Part shown: in pieces, positions 6,632-15,029 of the stretch
Layout of the letters: each line of letters opens with the position of its first letter
Position numbering within the stretch: position 1 is the first letter of the stretch
Origin: an uncultured Saprospiraceae bacterium
GTDB taxonomy: Bacteria; Bacteroidota; Bacteroidia; Chitinophagales; Saprospiraceae
Assembly (NCBI GenBank): GCA_937997635.1
Contig: CALLFA010000050.1
Location: 1 to 64,000 of the forward strand
Length of the DNA stretch: 64,000 bases
Direction of reading: 5' to 3'
Notes under the pieces: model-generated
The model's database searches: none
Told to the model about the DNA's origin: nothing
What the model saw: the letters and a program-made list of their open reading frames with translations, nothing else
Position numbers and translations under genes: made by a program

Positions 6632-9427
6632 ATGTCTAAGCACATTTGCATGAGAATCATATGTAGTTTATCCTTGATTTCATGGCTATGTTTTACGCTA
6701 TGCACGCCCTTGTATGCAGCCAAATTTATTGAACCACATTCTATTTATGAAATAATAAACGAAAATAAAGATGCTGGTTTATATAATGAGACAATAGAGT
6801 TTTTAGACTCCATTATACTTCATGAGTCTTTTCAAGATTTATCCTGTTATGACAAAGGAAAGATATATCACGCATTAGCCACTAGTCACTACTTTCTGGA
6901 CAACGAACTTAAGGCAATTAATACATATAAAGATAAAACTCTGCAGGAATGGGAGGATTGTGCAGCTGTGTCTGCCAACGAAAAAGCAAATACAATTTAT
7001 AATATTGGTGTTTGCTATCAGTATATTAGTGAGCCTGAGTTAGCTGCTGAATACATGAACTCAGCGCTAGCAATATTACAAAACCTTGAGACAGTAGACT
7101 CAATAAGCCTAGCTAAGAAATATCAAGGTGCTGGAAATTATTATGCTGATATAAAAGACTATGAACGGGCAACAAGCGCCTACGAATTGGCCATCAGCAT
7201 TTGGAATTCAATGGGTGGTGGAGAACTAAATATAGTTAAGATACTCAACAGATCTTTACTATTAAATATTGAATTAGGTGAATATCAAATTGCAAGTGAT
7301 TATTTTTCTTCAGCTATTCAAATATTAGAAAGTAGTACAATACCGTCCTATGAAACTTCGCTCCTATATTTGAATGGGGCACATTGTTATGTCAAGCTTG
7401 AAAAATATCAACTAGCTAAAAAGTATGCTAATATTGCATTAACATTAATTGATCGACATAGTAATATGCGGGAATACTCAATAGCAATGGAGATTCTTGG
7501 AGCTATCCATTTATCAGAAAAAAATTACGCAAAAGCAAAACACTACTTTGACGAGACTCTTAAAATACGTGCCCAGTTAGAATCAACTGCAACAAATGAT
7601 TTTAACATGGCTTTGGCACACGAAAATTTAAGTGAGTATTATCTACTTACTGCAAATCTAAGTGAGGCAAACGCAGAAATTAATAACGCAATTCGAAAAC
7701 TTCATGCACATTTACCTATCGACAGTACATTCAATCTGACTTTGGGCAACAGGTATATAAATCACCCTCTTGATTTACTAAGGATGTTAAAATTGAAAAG
7801 TCAAATATTATTTGAAACTAACTCAATTTCAAATCAAAATAAAATTGAGAGTATTCTTACTAAAATGGATACAATATTAGTCAAAACCATTTCAAGTTCT
7901 CATCTTGAACTTTCTAAGCTTCAAATGTATAATGCAGTTTATGAATATATGGGAACTGCGGTTGAGTATTGTCTTACATTTAACAGCAACAAAGACCTAT
8001 CATTATCATACAAGTACGCTTCCTCTGCAAAAGCAATGATATTTAATTCATATCAAAATATTCGAAAATTTGTTTTAGCCATTAAAGATGAGACTGTACA
8101 ATCTAAAGAAAATAGGATCATTAGTGAGATAAATACGACTAAACAGTTGATAAATTATTCGGAAGCAAACAATGATTCCCTATTAACCAGATATGTACAG
8201 CTCCAATATGAATTAGAAAACTTCTATGATTCTATTGGCGTATCTAAAAACCTAGAAGATCAATTTTTGAGAAATGGATACTTGACGAAAGATCAAGTTC
8301 AGACTAAACTGAATCAGGATGAAGTGTTGATAGAATTTTTTCAATCTAGTAGCAATCTGTATGCCTTTTTAATTACTAAGTCCAGCATAGATATTCACAA
8401 ATTCAATAAAAAAGAACTCAATCCAATTATCCAAGTATTTATTAATCATATTAGGCATCCAGATGTCTCACTTAACGCATCTGATAAAAAACGTCTTTGG
8501 TCACACTTTGTAGGTCCACTCTTTGATGGCATCGATAATAAAAATAATATCATTATTATCCCAGATGGTTTAATACATCAAATACCATTTGAAAGTCTTT
8601 ACCAAGAAGACGGCAGTTTTTTGATTGAAAAATTTTCTTTCCAATACATCCTAGCCAATTACTTTTTAAATACAGATACGCCATTGATATCAAAATCAAA
8701 ATCGTTTCTCGGGTTTGGCACCAACTACAGTGAAGATCTCAACAACAAATTAGAACTATCTGGAAAAATATCGCATGACTACAAACTCTCCACATTAAGA
8801 TCTTCAGAACATGAGATTACTGATCTAAGTCAATCATACGATGCATCTGTTTTTACTGGCACCAAGGCAACACTATCTAATTTTTTAACAGCAGATTTAA
8901 CATCTGATATACTTCACTTATCCCTGCATGGGATTGTTAATCACCAAGATCCATATGCCAGTTATATTGTTTTTGACACAAATGAAGACGATTTTTTGCT
9001 TTCAAGTGCTCAAATCTCAAACTTACAAATGTCACCAAACCTTGTGGTCTTAAGTAGTTGTAACTCTGCTACAGGAAAAATCACTGAAGGTGAAGGAACC
9101 TATAGCCTCAGTAGGGCCTTTTTACAGGCTGGAGCAAAAAATATCGTATCTAGCTTATGGCCTGCATCCGAGAATAGTTCTTATTCAATACTATCAAACT
9201 TCATCAAGACAAGCCAGAAAATGGAGAGTTACACACAAAGTTTACGCAACTCCAAAATTCAGCACCTAGAGAACAGTAGCCCAAGATATCAACATCCATA
9301 TTTCTGGGCAAATTACATTCTAACAGGAAGGACCATTAATGCAAGAAATACTACAGCTATTTATATTATTATCTGCATCATTGTGTTATTCTCCTTAATT
9401 ATTTTGAAAAAAAAAGTATCAACTTAG
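6632..9427 (+). CDS. TPR-CHAT protein (caspase-like peptidase), secreted and membrane anchored
   Basis: A 931-residue protein. A signal peptide occupies the first ~30 residues (an in-frame ATG at 6650 would make it shorter and more typical). Residues ~35-390 contain tetratricopeptide repeats (GVCYQYISEPELAAEYMNSAL and similar), then a helical linker, and residues ~600-895 form a CHAT domain. The predicted catalytic dyad is present: His766 in LSLHGIVN and Cys810 in VVLSSCNSATG. A C-terminal transmembrane helix (~907-924) is followed by Lys residues. Family knowledge: CHAT domains are caspase/separase-fold peptidases often switched on by partner proteins. Third gene after the sigma factor and TPR membrane protein, 86 bases downstream, and near a divergent subtilisin. 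Confidence 0.9.
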   Translation: MSKHICMRIICSLSLISWLCFTLCTPLYAAKFIEPHSIYEIINENKDAGLYNETIEFLDSIILHESFQDLSCYDKGKIYHALATSHYFLDNELKAINTYKDKTLQEWEDCAAVSANEKANTIYNIGVCYQYISEPELAAEYMNSALAILQNLETVDSISLAKKYQGAGNYYADIKDYERATSAYELAISIWNSMGGGELNIVKILNRSLLLNIELGEYQIASDYFSSAIQILESSTIPSYETSLLYLNGAHCYVKLEKYQLAKKYANIALTLIDRHSNMREYSIAMEILGAIHLSEKNYAKAKHYFDETLKIRAQLESTATNDFNMALAHENLSEYYLLTANLSEANAEINNAIRKLHAHLPIDSTFNLTLGNRYINHPLDLLRMLKLKSQILFETNSISNQNKIESILTKMDTILVKTISSSHLELSKLQMYNAVYEYMGTAVEYCLTFNSNKDLSLSYKYASSAKAMIFNSYQNIRKFVLAIKDETVQSKENRIISEINTTKQLINYSEANNDSLLTRYVQLQYELENFYDSIGVSKNLEDQFLRNGYLTKDQVQTKLNQDEVLIEFFQSSSNLYAFLITKSSIDIHKFNKKELNPIIQVFINHIRHPDVSLNASDKKRLWSHFVGPLFDGIDNKNNIIIIPDGLIHQIPFESLYQEDGSFLIEKFSFQYILANYFLNTDTPLISKSKSFLGFGTNYSEDLNNKLELSGKISHDYKLSTLRSSEHEITDLSQSYDASVFTGTKATLSNFLTADLTSDILHLSLHGIVNHQDPYASYIVFDTNEDDFLLSSAQISNLQMSPNLVVLSSCNSATGKITEGEGTYSLSRAFLQAGAKNIVSSLWPASENSSYSILSNFIKTSQKMESYTQSLRNSKIQHLENSSPRYQHPYFWANYILTGRTINARNTTAIYIIICIIVLFSLIILKKKVST

Positions 9428-9776
9428 GCACAAAACCTTAGTTCCTTCCTTTATCTACTTGAATATATATGTATACCTAGTAAATGTATTTTACATGTAC
9501 TTAATGCTCATCCAAACTTAGTATGAATTTTGGTAATGGTTTATTTGCTGACCGGGATCCAGCAAGTAAATCATTGGCCAACTAACTAGTTGCATTCTAA
9601 AAGCGCTATTCAAATGAAATACATTCTAGTATTGCTCACCACACAGTAGGGCAAAAGGTTAATGATTACAATACGTTATCATAAAAAAGCTTGTCCTAGA
9701 TTAATCTAAGCATACAGATGCTTCGGCTTTATCTATACCGTATGACAAGATATTATTTCATTTAATCATTTTTATT
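9428..9776 (+). other. Gene-free region with structured leader upstream of the peptide gene
   Basis: No credible gene in 349 bases. Dyads seen: 9484-9496 (ATGTA-TTT-TACAT), 9545-9550 with 9560-9565, the perfect 12-base palindrome 9697-9708 (TAGATTAATCTA), and long-range arms 9690-9695 with 9744-9749 and 9711-9715 with 9740-9744. The last three nest into one branched structure just before the peptide gene, so the transcript probably has a folded 5' leader. No promoter motif could be assigned with confidence. Confidence 0.4.
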
Positions 9777-9944
9777 ATGTTTACTTTAAAGTCAATCTTA
9801 GAAGATTTGTCAACAGACCAAATTAACAAAATTGTTGCAAAAGGCGTTCGCGGCGGAAGCGATGACACTACATCAGCTAGCGAATCTAGTGAGTCTTTAA
9901 GTAGTGAGTCTATGAGTGAAGAGTCACTATCAACATCTGCTTAA
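9777..9944 (+). CDS. Double-glycine leader peptide with Ser-rich acidic core; candidate RiPP precursor
   Basis: A 55-residue peptide. The leader (residues 1-27) has the bacteriocin-type pattern of double-glycine leaders: LEDLSTDQINKIVAKGVRGG, with Leu11-Ser12, Ile16, Ile19 and Gly26-Gly27. C39 peptidases cut after such a Gly-Gly. The 28-residue core contains 13 Ser, 3 Thr, 5 Glu and 2 Asp, with no Cys, Lys, Arg or aromatic residue. Several Ser lie in S-x-E settings (Ser37, Ser42, Ser47). It is followed, on the same strand, by a kinase with a peptide-recognition domain, a C39/ABC exporter and a membrane-fusion protein, so it is very likely their substrate. Without Cys it cannot form lanthionine rings or thiazoles. 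Confidence 0.85.
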   Translation: MFTLKSILEDLSTDQINKIVAKGVRGGSDDTTSASESSESLSSESMSEESLSTSA

Positions 9945-9958
9945 TTTAGTCTAACATG

Positions 9959-10009
9959 GAGTCAGGTCATGACAGCATTACAAAAATAATGTGGTACATG
10001 ATCTGACTT
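9959..10009 (+). terminator. Strong intergenic hairpin between peptide and kinase genes (attenuator/partial terminator)
   Basis: Thirteen base pairs (9959-9971 with 9997-10009, two G-U pairs) plus an inner helix 9976-9980 with 9987-9991. It is followed by a moderately T-rich stretch rather than a clean T-run. Position suggests that it limits read-through or protects the short transcript, keeping precursor in excess over enzyme and exporter. Confidence 0.65.
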
Positions 10010-10040
10010 CTTTCTACAAAACAATTTAGTCAATACTGCA

Positions 10041-11291
10041 ATGGATAAATATATACTTTCGAAAAAATGTAGAATAGTAGATGTAAATACAATTAAAGTA
10101 AAAGATTCAATATTTCATAAAGACATTTTGAAGTTAGAAGAGAAAGGAGCATTCCTCTTAGAAAAGAATAAAAAACATTTTACGATTAATCAAACCATTA
10201 AAATATTTTTGGAATATTTCTATCAACCAATATCGCTTGATACGACGATTGACAAAATCAGCTCTACAGTACAATGTAAAAGAGAAGTAATAGAAAACCA
10301 GATAACAGTATTTTTCAATCAAATGGTTAAAAATGAATTTCTAATTCCGGAAGATGACTATAAAAAGCAATTGCTCACTTCTGATTCTGATAATCCATCT
10401 GTTGAAGCAGGTACAATAATTAAAGGCTATAAATTTATTGAACGAATATTCACTAATTCTAAGATCGAGATCTATAAAGTCACTAATATTAAAAACAACA
10501 ATAAATATGCAGCAAAAATTCTAAAAAAGAGTAAGTTAAATAACAGAATGCTTAAGATCTTTTTTCAAGAATTTGAACTCATGCAAATCATGGGTAGTCA
10601 TGATCATATATGTAAAGCCATTGAGATTATTGAAACCAGTGATATAATCTTTGGGCTTTCAGAATTTATAGATGGACTATCAGCTAGAAAATACATCACC
10701 AAAGGAGAACCAAGTCCCTCATTGCTAAATAGACTCAATTTACTAACACAATTTTTTGATGCTATGGCTTTTATACATAAACAATCCATTACGCATGGGG
10801 ATTTACATCTCAGTAATGTCTTAATTGACAAGAATAATATTTTAAAGATCATAGATTTCAATATGTCAAACAGATCAGTGCCGTTAGAAAATGAGGTTGT
10901 ACATGAAGGAGGAGTTTATCAATATATTTCTCCAGAAAAAGTAAATAGCGGATTATTCAAGATTGTAAATGGTCCAGCAAGCTTTGCATCTGAAGTATAC
11001 CAAATGGGTATAATTTCATATTTCTTTCTGTACGAAACAATGCCATTTAATGGTTTTACCTGGGTTGATTTAGTATATGAGATTAAGAATAAGAAACCAA
11101 TATTTTTAACTCACACACCCAATGGCGAGTTAATTCCAATTGCGGTCATAAGATTTGTAAAAAGAATGATGTCAAAAACTCCTGAAAATAGATTTGATAA
11201 TGCTGTTAAGGTATTTAAATCTTGGAAAACGAAGCAATGTGATACAATAGCTTGTGAAGATTATCACCTTGATTTACAAACAACTTCATAA
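10041..11291 (+). CDS. Protein kinase with N-terminal PqqD-like (RRE) domain; predicted RiPP-modifying kinase
   Basis: A 416-residue cytosolic protein. Residues ~25-105 follow the PqqD/RiPP recognition element pattern: GAFLLEKNKKHFTINQTIKIFLEYF, then a helix, then QITVFFNQMVKNEFLI. Residues ~128-400 are a eukaryotic-type kinase domain with the key residues present: Lys159 (YAAKI), Glu177 in helix C, HGDLHLSN with Asp254 and Asn259, and Asp272 in DFN (Gly of DFG replaced by Asn), then ISPEK in place of APE. I infer an active kinase that binds the leader of the Ser-rich peptide and phosphorylates its core. There is no lyase or cyclase domain as in LanKC/LanL, so dehydration is not predicted. 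Its stop codon abuts the next start. Confidence 0.85.
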   Translation: MDKYILSKKCRIVDVNTIKVKDSIFHKDILKLEEKGAFLLEKNKKHFTINQTIKIFLEYFYQPISLDTTIDKISSTVQCKREVIENQITVFFNQMVKNEFLIPEDDYKKQLLTSDSDNPSVEAGTIIKGYKFIERIFTNSKIEIYKVTNIKNNNKYAAKILKKSKLNNRMLKIFFQEFELMQIMGSHDHICKAIEIIETSDIIFGLSEFIDGLSARKYITKGEPSPSLLNRLNLLTQFFDAMAFIHKQSITHGDLHLSNVLIDKNNILKIIDFNMSNRSVPLENEVVHEGGVYQYISPEKVNSGLFKIVNGPASFASEVYQMGIISYFFLYETMPFNGFTWVDLVYEIKNKKPIFLTHTPNGELIPIAVIRFVKRMMSKTPENRFDNAVKVFKSWKTKQCDTIACEDYHLDLQTTS

Positions 11292-13691
11292 ATGAAAGTA
11301 GATCAACAGCTCAGAAGAAATGATTGTGGGATAAGTGCAGTAAAAACAGTATGTAATATACTGGATGTTGATGTCCCAAGAAGCTATATAGAAGAGCATT
11401 TACAAATCGATCAAGAAGGAATTAGTTTAGAATCAATTCATCGTTTTTTTGAAGATCATGGTTTTGAATCCAAATTCCACATATTAGATATCAATGATTT
11501 CGAAAACGAGGTTTCATTTATTAAGTCACAATTTCCTTGTCTAACTCCGATAAAATCAAGAAGAGGGTTACATTATGTTGTACTAAATAATTATAAAAAA
11601 AGAGCCTTTGAGGTCTTTGACCCAGCAAAAGGCAAGACGTATAAAATGTCACTTGATGAGTTCAGAAAAACAGCTTATTACGCGTCTTCAAATTTGGGTG
11701 CAGAAGGCACTTTGGATTTGTTATTTTTCAAAATTAGAGAAGAATTAAAAGAATATTCAATAAATATTCCAAAGCGCCTATCAAAAAAAGAGCAGATTGA
11801 TTGGTTTAACAAATTGTGTTATTTCAACTATCATAAAGAGAACTATGGTTTTAGAAGTGAAGAAGATGCACAAAGATTTTTAAACGATGTATTGTTCTTT
11901 CAAGAAATTAATTCTATTCCGCAAAACTTTCAAAATTTTGTTTTAGATACACGAAAACAAGTTGTACTAAAATCACCCATTGTCCTCTCTGTTCAAAATG
12001 GAGAATTATTAGGTCTTATTGAAGGAAGTGAAGAACAAAGCATTTACTGGCGCTTATATAGTAGCATTAAAGGAATTCGCCCTTTATGGTTTATGTTTAT
12101 TTCTACCACTCTTATTGCAGGACTAATCACATATTTAGCAGTATTTATAAATCAAATATTAATTGATCACATATTACCGTCTTATCAACTAGGCATATTA
12201 TTTCTGTTTGCAATTGGAGTAGGAATATTCTATATCTTCGACTTAGCATTCTCAACATTTAAAAGGTATATTTCAATACATCTTGGTAACGCTCTAGATC
12301 GTTATTTCCTAACTGTGTTTGACAAAAAACTGAATCAATATTCTATTCAATTTTTACATAGCTTTAGAAGAGGTGATTTGACTGAAAGATTAAAAGACTC
12401 CACCAAAATCAAATCATTCTTCATCACTTTCTTTTCAAAAATATTTATAAATGTCTTTATAGCACTATTCTCAATAATGATATTACTTGCTATCAATTGG
12501 CAATTATCCATATTCGTTTTTGGTGTATTACTTATATTTGGCATTATGTTTTGGGGATTGACTCCAATAATCAAACGCCTTGAGCAACAACGCTTCGCTG
12601 TTAAAGCTGATTTCTATTCTAGATTTATCGAAAAGATTGATGGAATTCAAGTCATAAAAACCTTACAACTTGAAAACTATTCGTCTAGTGAAATAAATAA
12701 TAAGATCGATGAACTGATTAAAGTAAGAACTAAATCAAAATACATTAGCTTATTCAATTCTGCTGTATCATCAATTATTGTTTCTTTTGCTACGTTATTT
12801 ATCATTCTTTTCACATCTCGCCAAATGATTATTGATAACTCCATTACGCTGGGTATGATCATTACATTTGTTGCCTTATCTGGGAAAATATTTAAAGCCT
12901 TTCGATCCTTGCTGGATTATAATCTAACGATTCAAGAGCACACCGTTATACTAAAAAGATTTTTTGACTTTGAAGAAAAAGGCAATAAAGCTTCGATTCA
13001 CAATTCACATGAAAAAATTAACAATCTTCACATATCAAAATATAGCTTAAAGAATGTGCAATTTTCTTATGCTGGAAATAAGCCCGTATTAAAGGATTTA
13101 AATTTTGAAATAGGTAAAAATGAAAGAATTTGGATCAAAGGAAAAAATGGAAGTGGTAAATCTACCTTATGTAAAGTGCTCGGGTTACTCTATCCCCCTA
13201 CGGAAGGAGATGTGTTGATTAACGGTATTGACCACAGCCTTTATAATGAAGAACTCTTAAGAAGTAAAATCGCATTAGTGTCTAATGAGGACATATTATT
13301 TAATGACAAGTTACTCTTTAACATTACATTTGGAAGAAAAGTTGATATTAGAAAACTAGTATATTATACAAAGGCATTAGATTTTTATGACTTCATCCAA
13401 GATCATCCTGATAAATTTGATATGATGATTCATGAAAATGCTAGAAACCTATCTACTGGGCAGCGTAAGAAAGTATTGCTTCTACGAGCATTGATGTCTA
13501 ATGCTGAATTAATCATTTTAGATGAAATATTTAATGGGATAGACGTTGAATCAAAGTTATTAGCAGAACAATTAATAAATGAGCTACCTGACAAAAGCTT
13601 TTTAATTATCTCACACTTACCTGTTGATGAAATAAATTTCACCAAAAAGTATATATTGAAAAATGGAAGACTATACTATAAGAGCGCCTAA
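11292..13691 (+). CDS. Peptidase C39 domain-containing ABC exporter (double-glycine peptide processing and export)
   Basis: A 799-residue inner-membrane protein. Residues 1-~130 are a C39 peptidase with Cys12 (RRNDCGIS), His94 (GLHYVVLNN) and Asp110 (VFDPAKG). An unusual segment of ~110 residues (~145-260) without membrane helices comes next. Residues ~265-560 hold about six transmembrane helices, and ~575-799 an ABC ATPase with Walker A at 617-624 (GKNGSGKS), signature LSTGQ and Walker B LIILDEIF. Predicted job: remove the leader after Gly27 and export the core. It starts one base after the kinase stop and overlaps the membrane-fusion gene by 29 bases. Standard exporters of this class are ~700-730 residues; the extra length is the inserted segment. 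Confidence 0.93.
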   Translation: MKVDQQLRRNDCGISAVKTVCNILDVDVPRSYIEEHLQIDQEGISLESIHRFFEDHGFESKFHILDINDFENEVSFIKSQFPCLTPIKSRRGLHYVVLNNYKKRAFEVFDPAKGKTYKMSLDEFRKTAYYASSNLGAEGTLDLLFFKIREELKEYSINIPKRLSKKEQIDWFNKLCYFNYHKENYGFRSEEDAQRFLNDVLFFQEINSIPQNFQNFVLDTRKQVVLKSPIVLSVQNGELLGLIEGSEEQSIYWRLYSSIKGIRPLWFMFISTTLIAGLITYLAVFINQILIDHILPSYQLGILFLFAIGVGIFYIFDLAFSTFKRYISIHLGNALDRYFLTVFDKKLNQYSIQFLHSFRRGDLTERLKDSTKIKSFFITFFSKIFINVFIALFSIMILLAINWQLSIFVFGVLLIFGIMFWGLTPIIKRLEQQRFAVKADFYSRFIEKIDGIQVIKTLQLENYSSSEINNKIDELIKVRTKSKYISLFNSAVSSIIVSFATLFIILFTSRQMIIDNSITLGMIITFVALSGKIFKAFRSLLDYNLTIQEHTVILKRFFDFEEKGNKASIHNSHEKINNLHISKYSLKNVQFSYAGNKPVLKDLNFEIGKNERIWIKGKNGSGKSTLCKVLGLLYPPTEGDVLINGIDHSLYNEELLRSKIALVSNEDILFNDKLLFNITFGRKVDIRKLVYYTKALDFYDFIQDHPDKFDMMIHENARNLSTGQRKKVLLLRALMSNAELIILDEIFNGIDVESKLLAEQLINELPDKSFLIISHLPVDEINFTKKYILKNGRLYYKSA

Positions 13692-14883
13692 GATCCATAC
13701 ATTTGTCAGTATAATATTTGGCTTATTATCATTCGTCACGGTATCTATACTCGCGCTCCTATTTCTTTTAGAAATTAATGACGTAGTCAAAGCGTCGGAT
13801 GGTGAAATCTACTCTCTAAACACTCCCGTTGAGTACAACTCCTATCTAGATGGAGAAGTCAAAAAAGTATTGATAAAGGAAGGCGACAAAGTCCTTAAAG
13901 GTGATACACTAGTAATAGTAGAAAACGAACAACTGAATACTGATTATGAGAACACTATGGCAAATTATTTATTAGAAAATAATAATCTTAAGTTGAATAA
14001 AAAGGAATTGACCATCCTTTATGACAAAATATCAACTCTAGACCGACAAGATGACCTAATTGATGCAAATAAGAAACACGCCAATTCAATTGCAAACATT
14101 GAAATTCAATCCTTAGAATCTAAAATGGAAGCAATAAGGCAAAAGACAGCGCTTTCAAAAGAAAGGTTGAAAAATGATCAAAGTTTATTGGATGATGGGA
14201 TTATTAGTACTGAAGAATTTGAAAAAAAGTATAGAGAGAATATTGATGAGATGAATACCCTAAGGGATATTAATAAAGAATATGAACTCAAAAAATCCTC
14301 TAGAATAGGAAACAACAATATATTCCTCGATAAAATTCAGAATTTAGAACTTAATAAAATAGACCTTGCAAAAGAAATTGTCGATAAAGAAAAAATTATT
14401 TTTCAGCAGGAAACAGCTATTCAATCCTTGGGTGGACATTTGGAGTTATTGCAGCGTGAAAAAGATAAAATGGTAACTATAGCAGAATCCGATGGAATCG
14501 TTGTATCAGCTTTTGATGAAAATCGTAAAATCAGATTTATTTCAAAAGGCACCTCATTGTTAACTGTACGACCAATCCAACAGCAGGAGTTTTCTGCTCG
14601 ACTTCAAATTTCACAACATTCCATAGCAAAAGTTCATCCTGGTCAAGAAATTAATTTGAAACTTGATGCTTATAACTACTATCAATATGGAATTTTAAAA
14701 GGGAAGATCAACAGTGTTACCCCAAAAGATACAACAAATCAATTTTATTTGTTTGTAGAAATACCAGAAGTTCCTCCAGTTTTCGATTTGAAATCGGGAT
14801 ATCTAGTCACAGGAGATATCATTCTGGAAAAAATGAAGTTATACGAGTTTATTCTAGACAGATTGTTTGGTAAACTACGCTAA
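13663..14883 (+). CDS. HlyD-family membrane-fusion protein of the peptide exporter
   Basis: A 406-residue protein with a short cytosolic N-terminus, one transmembrane helix (~14-38), a split lipoyl-like hairpin domain (residues ~50-85, SYLDGEVKKVLIKEGDKVLKGDTLVIVEN) and a long coiled coil (~95-265), followed by a second beta-barrel half (SARLQISQHSIAKVHPGQEINL). It overlaps the exporter gene by 29 bases and is the last gene of the peptide operon. It should link the ABC exporter to a TolC-like outer-membrane channel, which is not encoded here and must come from elsewhere. Confidence 0.9.
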   Translation: MEDYTIRAPKIHTFVSIIFGLLSFVTVSILALLFLLEINDVVKASDGEIYSLNTPVEYNSYLDGEVKKVLIKEGDKVLKGDTLVIVENEQLNTDYENTMANYLLENNNLKLNKKELTILYDKISTLDRQDDLIDANKKHANSIANIEIQSLESKMEAIRQKTALSKERLKNDQSLLDDGIISTEEFEKKYRENIDEMNTLRDINKEYELKKSSRIGNNNIFLDKIQNLELNKIDLAKEIVDKEKIIFQQETAIQSLGGHLELLQREKDKMVTIAESDGIVVSAFDENRKIRFISKGTSLLTVRPIQQQEFSARLQISQHSIAKVHPGQEINLKLDAYNYYQYGILKGKINSVTPKDTTNQFYLFVEIPEVPPVFDLKSGYLVTGDIILEKMKLYEFILDRLFGKLR

Positions 14884-15029
14884 ATCTATATTCAGAATTT
14901 TTTCTTTTAATCAGAGAATTCATTTTTTAAAAGCCTATACGTTGACTTTTAGATTTCGGACCCCGGCTGCTCATATGGAGTCTTTTAAAAGTAAAAAGAT
15001 TTTCCCTACTAGGAGTCTATCCTCTAAAA

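Noticed and set aside
9522..9584. Short frame upstream of the peptide gene, tested as a second precursor
   Set aside because: About 20 residues, no Gly-Gly motif and no Ser-rich core.
10041..11291. Class III/IV lanthipeptide synthetase (LanKC/LanL)
   Set aside because: No lyase or cyclase domain and the precursor core has no Cys.
14930..14990. GC-rich patch tested as a tRNA
   Set aside because: No cloverleaf, no T-loop or acceptor stem could be drawn.
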